Shown here: piece after piece, positions 1 through 10,843 of the stretch
How positions within the stretch are numbered: the stretch's first letter is position 1
Layout: the number at the start of each line of letters is the position of its first letter
Assembly (NCBI GenBank): GCA_001643675.2
Contig: LSRY02000025.1
Span: 1,180,001 to 1,244,000 of the forward strand
Origin: Monocercomonoides exilis
Taxonomy: Eukaryota > Preaxostyla > Oxymonadida > Polymastigidae
DNA length: 64,000 bases
Reading direction: 5' to 3'
Notes under the pieces: model-generated
Seen by the model: only the letters and a program-made list of their open reading frames with translations
The model's database searches: none
What the model was told of the DNA's origin: nothing
Made by a program: the position numbers and the translations under genes

Positions 1-1
1 G

Positions 2-205
2 AATACTCGACTCGTTCCGTCTCGTCCAAATCTAACTGGCCATGAAGCTCTTCATGCACAGAGATGGGAGAAGCCTGTGCTCATGCGAGATTGGTGTTGG
101 TCACGAGAACGATTAATGGACAGAAAATGGAATTATCCTCCTGAAATATTTCCCATTGGAATGGTAATGTGGATTGGAATTGATGAATCTTTGCAGTTGA
201 GATAA
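2..205 (+). CDS. C-terminal end of an unrecognised protein (partial)
   Basis: The second forward frame is open from the left edge and ends at a TAA at 203-205, giving 67 residues with no stop. The peptide looks like real protein: it is rich in Trp and Arg (RDWCWSRERLMDRKW) and ends in a hydrophobic stretch (FPIGMVMWIGIDESLQLR). The sequence after the stop turns abruptly A+T-rich, as expected for a 3' flank. I do not recognise a domain and the start lies outside the window. It could also be a terminal exon whose 5' splice partner is outside the window. Confidence 0.5.
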   Translation, partial: NTRLVPSRPNLTGHEALHAQRWEKPVLMRDWCWSRERLMDRKWNYPPEIFPIGMVMWIGIDESLQLR

Positions 206-666
206 TATTTATTGATATTCGTGCATTGTCACTTGTTCTGAGTTCAACTTTTGAAGAATGCTCATTTATAAAATAATTATTTTTTTTTAATGTTCTTTTG
301 GTGTGATTTTTATTTTAAGTCCTTGGAATAATTTTTTGAAAAGTCTGTACTTCTTTATTTGCTTATTATTATTTTCAAAAAATGTGTGTTTCGTTCTTTT
401 TATTCATCGTTTGGAAAAATAGTTACATAACGAGCACAACTTTATCGTTATCAACAAACAAAATTAATAATTATATCGTTGAAATTAAAATGATAAAAAA
501 TTAAAATGGAGATTTAAAATGAAGTATGAAAAAAAGAAAAAGAAGAAGAAATTCAATCTTCGAATGAAGTTGCATAAAGAAAAAGAGCGACTCTTGTTCT
601 CTCTGCAAATAAATGAGAATGAATGACATCCTAAAAGTCAAATGAATGGTGGTGAAAAAACATTAT
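206..666. other. A+T-rich intergenic spacer
   Basis: This is the spacer between the plus-strand gene end at 205 and the minus-strand gene end at 667, so it serves two convergent 3' ends. It is A+T-rich with many A and T runs. I see no open frame, RNA gene or repeat that I can support. Confidence 0.5.
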
Positions 667-2074
667 TTATAAATATGGAAAATAATTTTCAAATTCTTTG
701 TTCAAACTAAGACCTTTATTTCTTTGCTTAATCATGCAAGGGTTCAACGCAACAATGTCATCTTCATATCCTTCTTCCTCCAGTTTGTCAAATATCTTTC
801 TCACTGTCTCTTTTCGTTTTGCCTCAGCTCTTTCGTCTCTATACTTTAATCTCAATCTTGAATAAAGTTTTTCAAGATTGTACAAGCAATTTTTAGTTGA
901 TAAATTAATCAATTCTAATTTGGTTGCTTTCTTCATAGAAGCATCAAATGCTCCACCTTTCAGAAAGTCATCAACTTCCAAATAGATAGTCATTAATGAT
1001 AATCTAAAAGTTTCAGTACATTCAAAGCTAATATCTTCATAATTATCTTTTGCGACTCGAAATATTCGAACAACTATGTTTATAAGCCCAACAAATTCCT
1101 CTTTCCTCTTTTTGAAAACCCACAAAAAATTTCTGACTGTTGCAATCCAACTAGAAATTATCGGCATTTCTTTCCTTTCTTTTCCTCTTTTTTCCTCCTT
1201 TCCCTCCCAATTCACGCACTTGAACAGTTCTTCCATTTCTCCAATTGCTTCCCTCACAAAATGAAATTCGTTGACAACTAAATCTTCCAAGCTTTCGTTG
1301 TTGAAAAATCTTTTTATCAAAAAGTTCCAAGCTGACTGATAGGCAAGTCGTGTGAGGTTGTGGTGATTTTGGTGATATAGGATGATTTCTGTAATTTCTT
1401 TCAGATAAAGTTCTGGTTTCACTTTCTAAATTTTAAAAAAAAATATTTTTAAAAAACAATAAATGAACATCGAAAAAGAAGCAGAAGAATTCATGCGTTA
1501 TATTTCCAAATGCCACTCAAAGCAGACAAAGCCATTTCCACTTCTTTTTGAGTTTCTTTGTTTTCTTCATTGTTCAATGCCACTCTGAAAATGCAAGGCA
1601 GACATATTTCAAGCAACTTGTTGGGTACACTATAATTATTGTTCATCAGATAGCATGTGCACAGATCAATCAATAGCTTTTCGTTTCTTTTTTCTTTTTT
1701 CACCTCTTCTTCTGCAATGAGTTTCTCAAAAGTTGCACGAAGCGAAAAATGAAAATTTTCCCTAACATCTCGGTTGTTTGGCTTACAATATTCAATGTGT
1801 TTCAACAGTAACAATGCATTTTCTATCGATATCTTCCTTTTTTCAATCATTTTGTTGACTTTTTTGAACAGTTCTTCTGTGAAAAAGGATTTAAATTCTT
1901 CATTATTTATTGCCTCTACAGATGCGTTCATTTCTTCAATTTTCCGTTTTTGTTCATCTTCATCGCAATCTTCCAGTTCAAAAAGAAATTCTGAATGAAA
2001 TAATGAAATATCAAAAATTAAAAACTCAGGTGTATTATTGTTTGCAAGCTTTTAAATTTTTCGTCAGTGCTCAT
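667..2074 (-). CDS. Uncharacterised expanded-family protein, three exons
   Basis: Three exons are read on the minus strand: 2074-2050, 1990-1497 and 1425-667. The joins are in phase and give about 425 residues. The ATG at 2074 opens MSTDEKFK. Exon 2 carries an acidic block (ELEDCDEDEQKRKIEEM) and then a helical region with ENALLLLKHIEYCKP and LLIDLCTCYLMNNN. Exon 3 starts near ELYLKEITEI and contains HHNLTRLAYQSAW. From memory these blocks match a very large family of hypothetical proteins in Monocercomonoides with no assigned function; I could not check this here. The protein is predicted to be helical and soluble, with no signal peptide or membrane segment. Both introns (2049-1991 and 1496-1426) begin with GC rather than GT and end in AG; no GT site near the second junction keeps the frame. 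The gene could be a working paralogue, since no frame-breaking lesion is seen once the introns are removed. Confidence 0.75.
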
Positions 2075-2325
2075 CTCCAGGATTTCAGAAAAAGGTACAG
2101 ATTTGGAAAATAACAAGATTTTCCATTCATATGAAAAATGATATTCAATGAAAAAAATATAATATAAAATAAAACATCTCGCTTCAAAATATATGTTGGT
2201 GCTCGTACCATCTTTCAATTTGGTAATTTTGACAAGAAACAGTGGAGAAAAGCAATGATTAATTGGCTTTTTCAAATGTTAAGGGTGCTAAGTTCAGTTT
2301 GTTTGTTAAGGAAAACTTAAATCCA

Positions 2326-2327
<2 letters not shown>

Positions 2328-2405
<78 letters not shown>
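2328..2405. repeat. (TAA)26 microsatellite
   Basis: 78 bp of uninterrupted TAA units. In one forward frame it reads as poly-Asn, but that frame has no other coding character and I treat the repeat as non-coding. Confidence 0.95.
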
Positions 2406-2577
2406 GACAAGTGCGACAAGGGCTAAATTTGTCGGTTACGGACACAAGTGACCGACGAGCCAATTATTTCGTGATAAAAACCTTCATTTGTCAAAAAAAT
2501 TCATTTTCTGAAATTTTTCGAAAAATAAGAGAGAAGTTCATTTCAAATTTGAATTTGTTAATAAATATTTAATGATT

Positions 2578-2635
2578 CAAATTTGGGTGATTTTTTTTGA
2601 CATCATAAAAAAAGTTCAAAAATCGAAAAAATAAA
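2578..2635 (+). repeat. Dispersed inverted-repeat motif, isolated copy
   Basis: The core GGGTGATTTTTTTTGACATC followed by ATAAA and a later TTCAAAAAT resembles the arm seen at 8861-8912 on the same strand and, on the opposite strand, at 8555-8596. No inverted partner is visible close by, so this may be a solo end of a decayed element. Confidence 0.45.
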
Positions 2636-2942
2636 ATGAATTGTGGTATTTGTTGATCAATGAATAAAATTTATTTTTTTTTGAAAGTATTTAGCTTTTG
2701 AAACTGTGATTTATATGTGTTTTATTTATTTATTGAAAAAAACATACCTTTTTCAGACTTTTAGTGAAAATAATTTTTATGATCAAGTTTCCTTAAAAAA
2801 ATATGAAAACAGAAAATTCAAACTTTAAAAAGAAAATAGCAAGTTTCATAACTTGCAAAACTAAACTTATTAAGAAAAATTATATTTATTGAACAATGTT
2901 GATGGATATTAATGTTCAAAATTTCATTCCTCCAAATTATAT

Positions 2943-5900
2943 TCAATGAGTTTTGTTTTTATTGAGCTGAAATTTCATCTCCAAGTTCCTGTTCCAGCCG
3001 TTCAGTTCAATGGTATAATAAAACAATGAACTTAATGGTGGGGAAACAACAACAGACGATCGCAACAGAGTCAATCTCTTCTTTTCTTTCCTAATTATTC
3101 TTATGAAATGATTATCTAACTTTCTTCTCCATCCGCTGCCCATCTTTTTTCAGTTTCTGCTCCACTTCATCGAAATCTCCCATTTGATAATGTTGCCCAT
3201 GTTGTCTTCTTTTATCTCCACCGTTTTCCAAATAAATCTTTCATTACACTGTTTTTCGCTTCTCATATGAAAAAAAGAACTTGTGAAGCTTATTCTGAGA
3301 ATTCATTTCGTTCATTTTCTTTTCTTTCTTCTCCTCTTTGGAATCTCCTTCTTCCTCAACCACACCTTCATCATCAGTCTCGCATTTGACAATCCCAGCA
3401 TATTCCACCTCATCTCCATAACAAACCGATTTTCCTTCAACTCCTTCAACATCTCCGACTGTTCCATGAGCAGCGTCATCTTGGAATACAGAAACCAGCA
3501 AATTTCCTCGCACAACAAGTTTTCCTTGATGTGAATATCAGCCGGTTCAGTATGATTGAAGAGGTAAATGAAGGAAGAGGAAGAGGAAGTAGAAGAAAAC
3601 GAAGGAAGAGTAAGAGATAGAGGAAGTCATTGAGAAAAACTTGAGGAAGGTGATATAGCATGAAGCTGAAGAACAAAGCTTTGTTTGTTTTGAAGTTCAT
3701 GATGATAGATAAGATGATGAAAAAAAAGAAGAAGAAACAGAAGCAGTTGTGTTTCATGTTATGCTCAGATGGGATCGAACTTAATGGAATTTGTTTCAGT
3801 CGTATCAGATAAGGAGTTCTATGAAAACAGTTTTGATCGAGTCGATTGCTTTGTTTTCTGTTGAATCTTGTGCATGTTCTGACAGAGAAAAAGAAATCCC
3901 TCGCGACAGAGGAAGAGGAGAGAGAAGAAAGAGGATGCTGCTTTTGTTGCGGAGAAGAGAAAGAAGAAGATGATGAATTGACAGATGAAATAGAAGATAG
4001 AGCGAGATATGACGAAGTGTCTGTTATTATTGTTGCGATGAGCAAAGAAAAGAAATCTCATAAAAAAACTGAATTGAGAAGTTGAGTCACAGCCTGATTG
4101 CACATTTCCTCCACTGCATCTGTGAAAGGATGAAGAATAGAATTGAATATTCAAAAAAAAAAAAATAATTACAAAAATAAATTATGACAAAATTATTCTT
4201 GTATCAAATGATATATCAAACCATCAATATCTTTGCGGAAAGGGGGGAAATGAATGTGGCCAGCTCATCAGAATGGCAGAACGATAGAATCTGCTCTAAA
4301 CTCTCCTGCACGTGAAAGCAGATGCACCACTTGTCATCGATGCCTAGTGGATGTTGTGCTAGAGGATTGAAGAGGAAGAAGGCAGAAGAGAGAAGCTGTT
4401 GTGAGTGTCAGGTGAATGGGATGAGGTCAGAAGAGAAAAAAGAGGGAAAGAAGGTGGGCAACAACAATAACAACGACAATGATAACGTTAAGTCAGAGAA
4501 TTGATGTTGTGACTGTGAAGCGGAAGAAGAAGACGATGAAAGAAAAGATTCAGAAGCAGTAGCAGAAAAAGAAGAAAGAGAAGAAAGAAGGAATAAGAAG
4601 TTGTGAAGGAAGATGATGTGTTGGCAGATACAGATATTGAAAAAGTGTGTTGCATTTCGATGATTTTTTGCTGAATCCTTCTTCGATTTATTATTTCGTG
4701 TGGAAAATGTAAGGTAAGTGTGGTTAGAATCGAAACAGGCTTATTCTTCATTTTTTCTTCTTTCATCTTTTCATTTGATCCCCTTTCTTTCTAAGCCTTT
4801 CGAATATCTTTATCAAATACATCTTCTTCTTTTTCTTCTTTCTCATTATCAACGCATTTGCCTGTTAGAAGCAACAATCCATTTTCACCCTTATCACTTG
4901 CAAACTCATTTGCATTCCTCTTCTAATCCTTCTTCTCTCCCTTTCCACCCTTCTCACCTTCCACCAGAATCCACTTTCTTTCCACATACGCTGCACAGTT
5001 CAGAAGGATGCTCTGTGGCTCAAACACATCCCTCGTCGCTGACACGCTGATGCTTGCAAACACACCAGCATTGCCCAATCTGCTCTTCCGGAGAATCATA
5101 AAACAGATATGCAGCGAAACTGAAGAAATAGATGAATGAGAGTGAGAGGAAGAGATTTGGCCGGATGCTCAAATGGACTTTAGTGTGAGTGAAGAGAAGT
5201 CTGTGGATGGTGGCGAAGGAGTGAGTGGCTTTGGAGGAGTTCCAACAAGAACAGAAGGGGCAGACAATTGCGTGTGTGGCAAGGGAGAAAAAGGAGGAGT
5301 GGCAAATGTTGAGGAGGCTGTGATGTTTTGAGTGTGCAGTTGCGCAGATGAGAGTATGCTGTCAAACGAATAAAATGTCTGCTGCTGTTCATCATCATTT
5401 TCATCACCTCCTTCTTCTCTTCCCATGTCCCTCCTCCTCCTTTCTGTTACTGCCTGTGGAAGCCTTGTATCGAAAGCGTCATTTTGCAATGTGCGAAACT
5501 CGTCTTTCTCATTTATCTTCGTCTTCGGCTTTGACGTTTCCAGCTGACTCCTTTCCTCTGCTCTGCGCTCAATTTGCTTTTGAAATCCACCTTTTTTGCC
5601 TCTTCCATTTGAACATGCAGTCCTCTCTCTTCGCTTTTTGGCGGTGTTATAAAGCGAGCGGATGAACGCAATGTGCCTTGAAGCTCCTTTCCTCTTCCAC
5701 TGCCATTTCTCATTCGATGCCCATTCGCCTCATTCACCCTGTTTAGCACAGCCGGAGTGCTGAAGCCGTACGAAGTGCTGAAGCAGAGCGGAATGCGTCT
5801 CTGAGGAAGAGGAAAACAGTTCAAATGCATATCCAGTGAAGCTGCAGAATGCATTGATGGTGACGATGATGATGAGAATAATGAAAAATGAGGAGGATGG

Positions 5901-8195
5901 GAAGGAGAAGGAGAAGGAGAGGGAGAGGAGCAGGACGATCTATTTGAATACAGAGGAATCTGCAGGATCTGAACAGAGCTGAACATTCCATCTCTGTCAG
6001 CTGAAAGAGAAGTGTCTGTTTTGTCTTGCCCAGCCAAAGAGCTGCCCATGCAATCAGAGCGAGGATGTGCAGATGGTAGTGGAGGAGAGCATGCTGCATA
6101 AGGGAGTGGTAACTCAGCAGGAATTTGTGCTGGAAAGCGTATATCGTTGACTGTGTGTGTTTCCTGCTGCTTCCCCAGCGACTCAATAAACCGCCTCTCT
6201 CGCTCTGCAATGGGGATCGCTTGCGCCTCTGATCCGATCGGTTGCAAAGAGGCTGATGATACAGCATGCCGAGCACCTGCAAGGCTGAAGCAGCCAGAGA
6301 GTACACGCCCGACAAATGACTGAAGCCTGTGTTGATGAAGTGAAAAGCATGTTGTTGCCAAGCACAGCAAAAATACAGAAAATAGCAACAGAAATAACAA
6401 ACAAGTTGACAAAAATATCATTTTAAACAAAATGACAAAAACGCAAACCACTCCAAGTTTTCTCTATCCACGGGGTAATTGTCGTAAGTCCCAAGAAACA
6501 GTTTGAAGCGTCCGTCCAATTCAGAACAAAACGAAGGAGCACATGCTTTCAAATTCATCTGGACACAACAGAATAAACAGCAAGCACACACACAAACACA
6601 AAATAATAGTCAAAATGGATATCCTTTAACCTTTTTGATAATAAAAAATATCTTTTCAAGCCCGCAATGACGCTATTTGATTACGCAGAAAACGAATGTT
6701 GTGATCCGAACAGCTCTCCAAAAAATGATTCGTGAGTGTCATCGAAACAGACTCTCATATTCCAATAACTTGCATGAGCTGCGGAAGAAAGACGAGATAA
6801 TCTGTAATTGGTTCGATTCTCTGACACAACAGGAAGTGAGAGGATCAACAAAGATGAATGTGAAGAAGGCAAAGAAGAAGAAGCAATTGAAAAATGTGAT
6901 TTCAGTCGAACGAAATTCATGAAGTTGAAAATAATTTGTATGAAGTCGTTGATTGGACCAAATATTTTATTCAATGAGTTGATTTCATATATGGTAACAC
7001 AATCGTTATCATAATATTTGTTGAAGGCTGAAGGAAATTAATTCATGAAAAATAATATCCTCAGTTCGTTGACTTTCTTTTTGTAAATGTTCTGCCCTTC
7101 ACTTAGAAACAAAAAATAAAGATATTTCTTAATTTCTTTCCTCTTCCAATTTTCCTCTTTCGTTCAACCCCCAAAATCATCAGAAAATACCAATTCCCTT
7201 CCTTTTCTTCAGAATTCTCAATCTCTTCCAAAATATCCTCTCCTCTCATAAAAAAAATACCCCTTTTCCATTCGGATATTTCAGAATATTCATCCTCTGT
7301 CCCGCTTTTGCCCTCTTTTATTTCTTTTCAAATTCCATTTCTCCAATCGCCAATTATCACTTTCTTCATCATCCCCAACCACTTCTCTACATATTTTCTA
7401 TTTTTTCTCCTCCGAATTTCCACTTGCTCTTCTCCACCTCTTTGTCTCCAAATTTCTTTCATACAAAAGCCCCTCTTGAAACATTAACATTCAAAAAAAA
7501 ACTCAGCTCCAGCCCTTTCCCACAGAAAATCCTCTTCCATCACTTGGATGCACCATATATCTCCTGTGCCTGCTATTGACGAGATAAAAACGAAATACAA
7601 CTTTGGGTGTTTGAAAACATTTTTTAGGGGTTGATCAAAGAAATAATGAAAAATCTGGCTGAACATCCACAGCACTGCGGGTGGGCAGAAACGAACCTCC
7701 TATAAGATAAACAAAAAATTATGGTGAGAAGCATTCCATATTGTATTCAGCCACTCAGAAGTTGAAGCAATGAGGAGAGTTTTTATAATAATGACGTCTT
7801 CAAAGATGAGCGTGATGAAAAAATGCAATCGAAGAGCAGTTTGGTATTTATTTGTTTTTCTATATGTGAATATTTGTCTGTTGATTGATTTTGAATTTAT
7901 TTCAGAGCAGCAGGCACAAATTAATGAAATTGAATAAAAGAGGGATTTCTCGTAATCAAGGGTGACTGTCGAATTGGGACAGCGAATTCATATGGAAAGT
8001 GCCCAGGGTGAAGGAATTTGAATGGAAATTGACGATGATATTCTTTGAAGAAATACAGAGTGCCATGAATTGAGAAAGATGGAAGTGAATGGAAAGCAAA
8101 AATCTTTCATTTTTCGAAAAAGCAAGAAATCGATGCGTTTGATGGAGAAATGACTTCTGGAAAGGACAGTTGGAGAATCAGATGATGAAGCGCTG
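2943..8195 (-). CDS. Probable multi-exon gene or genes, exon map incomplete
   Basis: A series of minus-strand segments read as protein and are bounded by plausible splice sites. In order they include about 8190-8108 (LILQLSFPEVISPSNAS), 8106-7921, 7699-7484, a stretch near 7290-7120 (EDILEEIENSEEKEGNWY), 6778-6687 (YWNMRVCFDDTHESFFGELF), 6558-6449, 6326 to about 5545, 5545-5169 (Ser/Pro/Thr-rich, PPKPLTPSPPSTDFSS), about 5110-4960 (FEPQSILLNCAAYVERKW), about 4410-4240 (WCICFHVQESLEQILSF) and about 3530-3250 (acidic, EGVEGKSVCYGDEVEYAG). No known family is recognisable. Only the 6558/6326 join is certain in phase; others need frame changes I cannot place. The opposite strand also reads open in places (for example 4930-5150), so some segments may be shadows. 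It may be one long gene, two genes, or a decaying gene. Confidence 0.4.
5513..6558 (-). CDS. Two joined exons of the unrecognised minus-strand gene
   Basis: Exon 6558-6449 begins right after an acceptor-like TGTGTCCAG with ATGAATTTG and reads MNLKACAPSFCSELDG and then YDNYPVDRENLEW. A donor GTTTGCG at 6448 and an acceptor CAACACAG ending at 6327 remove 122 bp. The join is in phase 2 and continues LQSFVGRVLSGCFSLAG. The downstream part turns into a Ser/Pro-rich region (SSPSPSPSPSHPPHFS) and then a charged tail. Read without splicing, the intron looks like a signal peptide or membrane helix, which is misleading. The charged tail before 5513 probably continues in another frame towards 5169, so the TAA at 5513 may not be the true end. 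A further exon, 6778-6687, may precede it through a GC-AG intron. Confidence 0.5.
7484..7699 (-). CDS. Exon-like segment, unrecognised, hydrophobic
   Basis: An acceptor TTATCTTATAG ends at 7700 on the minus strand and opens an in-phase run of 71 codons. It begins EVRFCPPAVLWMFSQIFHYF and later contains GDIWCIQVMEEDFLWERAG. The middle part could be a short intron (GTTTTC to CAATAG), which would keep both flanks coding. No domain is recognised. The composition is typical of folded protein, unlike the Ser-rich disordered proteins that dominate the window. Confidence 0.4.
   Translation of the reverse strand, partial: EVRFCPPAVLWMFSQIFHYFFDQPLKNVFKHPKLYFVFISSIAGTGDIWCIQVMEEDFLWERAGAEFFFEC
7921..8106 (-). 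CDS. Exon-like segment, unrecognised
   Basis: This minus-strand segment is open for 61 codons with no ATG at its left limit, so it fits an internal exon better than a whole gene. The peptide is rich in Phe, His and Pro (LYFFKEYHRQFPFKFLHPGH) and continues to VPIRQSPLITRNPSF before a TAA. A preceding segment with a TTTTCAG acceptor at about 8190 reads LILQLSFPEVISPSNAS in another frame. No family is recognised. It probably belongs to the same minus-strand gene as the segments that follow it. Confidence 0.4.
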   Translation of the reverse strand, partial: KIFAFHSLPSFSIHGTLYFFKEYHRQFPFKFLHPGHFPYEFAVPIRQSPLITRNPSFIQFH

Positions 8196-8554
8196 AAAAT
8201 TGAATGTTTTCATTTGTTATTTGTCGATTTCGACTTCACTTATTCTATTCTTTTTCAATAACATCATTAATTTAATTTTAAAAAAAAGATATTTATTAAT
8301 TAAATAAAAATAATCATTGCAGTAATGTTATATTAAAGATTGAACTTGTATTTTGAACTATTTATTGTAGTTTTGATATTTTTTATGATATATTTTTTAT
8401 TTCTTTCACAAATTTTAAATAAAAAACGATTAGAAACAAATTGAAATCAACAAATAAGTAATAATAATATTTTATTAAATTATATTTTCATTTTTTATCA
8501 AATTTGAATTATCTATTCAACCCAACCCTTAATGAATAAATTTTTTGATCAAAC

Positions 8555-8596
8555 GTCGGAATTTTTTATGAAATCAAAAAAAATCACCCATTTGTC
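8555..8596 (-). repeat. Dispersed inverted-repeat motif copy
   Basis: Read on the minus strand this is TGGGTGATTTTTTTTGATTT followed by CATAAAAAATTCCG. It is close to the plus-strand copy at 2578-2635 and lies about 270 bp from the arm at 8861. Confidence 0.45.
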
Positions 8597-8860
8597 AGAA
8601 AACGAAAAAATAACTTTTAAATTAGAAAATCACAAAAATGGAGATTGGCTTTGTCACAAGATCAGTAAATGGTATTGGAATAATAAAATTTTATTGAAAT
8701 AAATATAATAATTCGAATAATCAGATTTTATTCCAGATAACCCAAGTTTATTCGAATTAAAAAGGTTTATTCAAGAAAGACCAAGTTTATTCCAATTAAT
8801 CCCTCAACAAATATTTTTTTTATCCTTTTTTTAATTCATATACACTGAATAATCAGAACA

Positions 8861-9777
8861 TATGGGTGATTAATTTTGATGTCATATTTTTCCATTCAAA
8901 AATTTCGGTTCGAAAAATCTCCCTTGAATATTAACAAAAGAACATAGAAAAGAGAATATGCATTCTCATAAGTCCATCGTTTTCAATTCAGCTAAAACAT
9001 TTGTTTTTGAAAAAGTTCTGATGTTTTAAGCACTTAAATCAAAAATCTTTCCCCAGTGACAAGCAATCTTTGAAAAAACAGCACACCGAAAAAAGTTATG
9101 ATTTCAAAAAGAATCACACATATTTTAATGAATAGATGTTAACACATGTTGTTCAATTCCGAATATTTTTATTTAACAGTTATGGTCCAAAATCGAAAAA
9201 TGTTAGTCTGTTATCCGAACAACAGCATCTGAGATCGAATGAAATTGCATGAAATATCACGAATATGTTAAATTCATGATCACAAAAATGAGGATTAAGC
9301 AGATGACATGCAATATTTGAAGGGTTTTTGCCAATGAAAGAAGAATCATTTTAAAACGAGGAAAGTGCGTTCAATCTTTTCATTATTCAATTAACAGATT
9401 CACAGAATTGCATTAAAATCAAAACTCAAAGCAGTTCACGAGAAAATACATCTTTAAGGGAAATTTTATAAATTTGATCTTTTTTGATCATTAGATCTGA
9501 AATTTTTATTTTTAATTTGTGTGATAATATTTGAAATCATATCTTTTTTCGGTGTGTTCATTTTTCAAAAGGTGAATATTTTTAAAATGCAATTTTAATT
9601 CAAAAGAGAAAAAGAAAAACATATGTTTTTGAAACGAAAATTAAAAACCGAATCAAAGATTTAAATGCATTCAATGAGCCTTTAAATTTTCAATTTTTTT
9701 ATTGATATTCAAAAGAAAAAAAAGAACCGAAATTTTTGGATGACAAAATATGATTTCAATAATAATCACCAATTTTT
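8861..9777. mobile_element. Putative non-autonomous element with inverted ends (about 910 bp)
   Basis: The left arm 8863-8912 and the right arm 9724-9773 are inverted repeats of about 50 bp with about 41 matching positions by hand alignment. The shared core reads GAACCGAAATTTTTG, then AAAATATGA, then TAATCACC. Inside lies a second, related inverted pair (9069-9120 and 9519-9569). There is no coding frame between the arms, so this would be a MITE-like or decayed element. I cannot identify a target-site duplication and do not assign a superfamily. Confidence 0.5.
9069..9569. repeat. Inner inverted repeat pair, related to the outer arms
   Basis: The left arm contains CACACCGAAAAAAG, then ATGATTTCAAA, then TCACACA. 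The right arm, read on the minus strand from 9556, has the same three blocks in order. The match extends outward through TTTGAAAAA on both sides, so each arm is roughly 45 to 50 bp. The arms resemble the outer arms at 8861 and 9724, as if one element had inserted next to or inside a relative. Confidence 0.55.
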
Positions 9778-10176
9778 CAATTGAAAAACTAAATATTGGA
9801 TAAAGAAAATTCACTGGAGACATTAAAATGCAAATTTCTTTCACATATATGAATGTGGACGAGTATTTCGAAGGAAAATGTCAAGTGTGCTGGTTTTTGC
9901 AAATGCGCGGGTTTTTCATCTAACTATCAAAATTAATTTTCGGTCTGTTTACCAATGTCAGGTATTCGAACATTTGAACTTTGAAATAAACCCGATTTCA
10001 CATTGGTGGGAGATGGGTAGGTTCAAGTTCTTCCATTGAGCTTTCAAGAGAAATTGGACTGTGCAAATGTCTGAAAATCTTTCTTATTCATTCAAAATTA
10101 AAAGTGTGATAAAAAAATTCTTCAATGAGAATAAATAAACAAAATTATTAATTAATGATCATAACCATAAAATATT

Positions 10177-10626
10177 CAGTCTAAACCGGATATAATCACT
10201 TCGAATAAAATCAGATTCGTTTATTGTCACATTTTTCGATGCACCGACATTTTTTGCTTGTTTTTCATTCATTTTTCATCGCATATAATCACAGTGATGA
10301 AAATATATAATCACAATTTTTATTATAATGAGTGATAATTTGAATAAAAAATCGATTTTTTGATCAATAATTTCAATATTTATCTTTTTCAAAAATGTGC
10401 TCAAATTAGTCAAAATAATGTGTATTTATGATCAAAATTGTTCAAGTAAGTGAAAAAAGTGTATTTGTGTAGAATTTCCAAAAATAAAAAAATCGACACA
10501 AAATAAATTATTACAAAAATTAAATTTCATATTTTTCTGTGTCAAGCATTATTGTGTTTAATCACAATCGGATATAGTCACAAAAAGTTGTGCAAAAACC
10601 AATGTGATTATATCCGGTTTTGACTG
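10177..10626. mobile_element. MITE-like element, 450 bp, with 24-bp terminal inverted repeats
   Basis: The left end CAGTCTAAACCGGATATAAT continues CACT. The right end read on the minus strand from 10626 is CAGTCAAAACCGGATATAAT continuing CACA. That is 22 of 24 matching bases. A CAGT-starting terminal repeat is usual for pogo/Tc1-mariner relatives, and TA lies just outside both ends if the repeats are extended by two bases. Inside are further copies of the TATAATCACA block but no coding frame. It sits 40 bp upstream of a pogo-like transposase remnant, which suggests but does not prove that they are related. Confidence 0.7.
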
Positions 10627-10666
10627 TATATGAAATTTCCAGTGAAAAAGAAAACTGAAGGAAGAA

Positions 10667-10804
10667 ATGTTTTCATTGCGTTATAGAAAATATAGTTCAA
10701 GATCGGAAAGGATTGCACACATTGTGAATGATACTTTTGTCAGGCTTGTCGACGGAGTGAAATATGGTGAACTCAACAAAAAATCTTTGGAACACGCAGT
10801 AAAG

Positions 10805-10843
<39 letters not shown>

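Larger units (their letters stand above)
2075..2942. other. Intergenic spacer with simple and dispersed repeats
   Basis: The stretch upstream of the family gene has no convincing open frame. It holds a (TAA)n microsatellite at 2328-2405 and one copy of a dispersed motif at 2578-2635 that recurs at 8.5-9.8 kb. The rest is A+T-rich. Confidence 0.5.
8200..10176. other. Gene-poor A+T-rich zone with inverted repeats
   Basis: I found no supported coding frame here. The zone is A+T-rich and carries several copies of one dispersed motif arranged as nested inverted repeats (listed separately). A run of near-identical TTTATTC units at about 8690-8806 also forms a weak inverted structure. I saw nothing that looks like a tRNA or other structured RNA. 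Confidence 0.5.

Noticed and set aside
2263-2451. Forward frame with poly-Asn
   Set aside because: It is only the (TAA)n microsatellite read as codons, with no other coding character.
4930-5155. Plus-strand frame that also reads as plausible protein (ends LLFRRIIKQICSETEEIDE)
   Set aside because: Not fully excluded, but flanking evidence and splice sites favour the minus strand; kept only as a caution in the gene entry.
6327-6451. Apparent signal peptide or membrane helix at the start of a 312-residue minus-strand frame
   Set aside because: This stretch is an intron: removing 6448-6327 joins two protein-like exons in phase.
8900-8925. GGTTCGA-like stretch considered as a tRNA T-loop
   Set aside because: It lies in the arm of an inverted repeat and has no matching acceptor stem, D-arm or anticodon arm.
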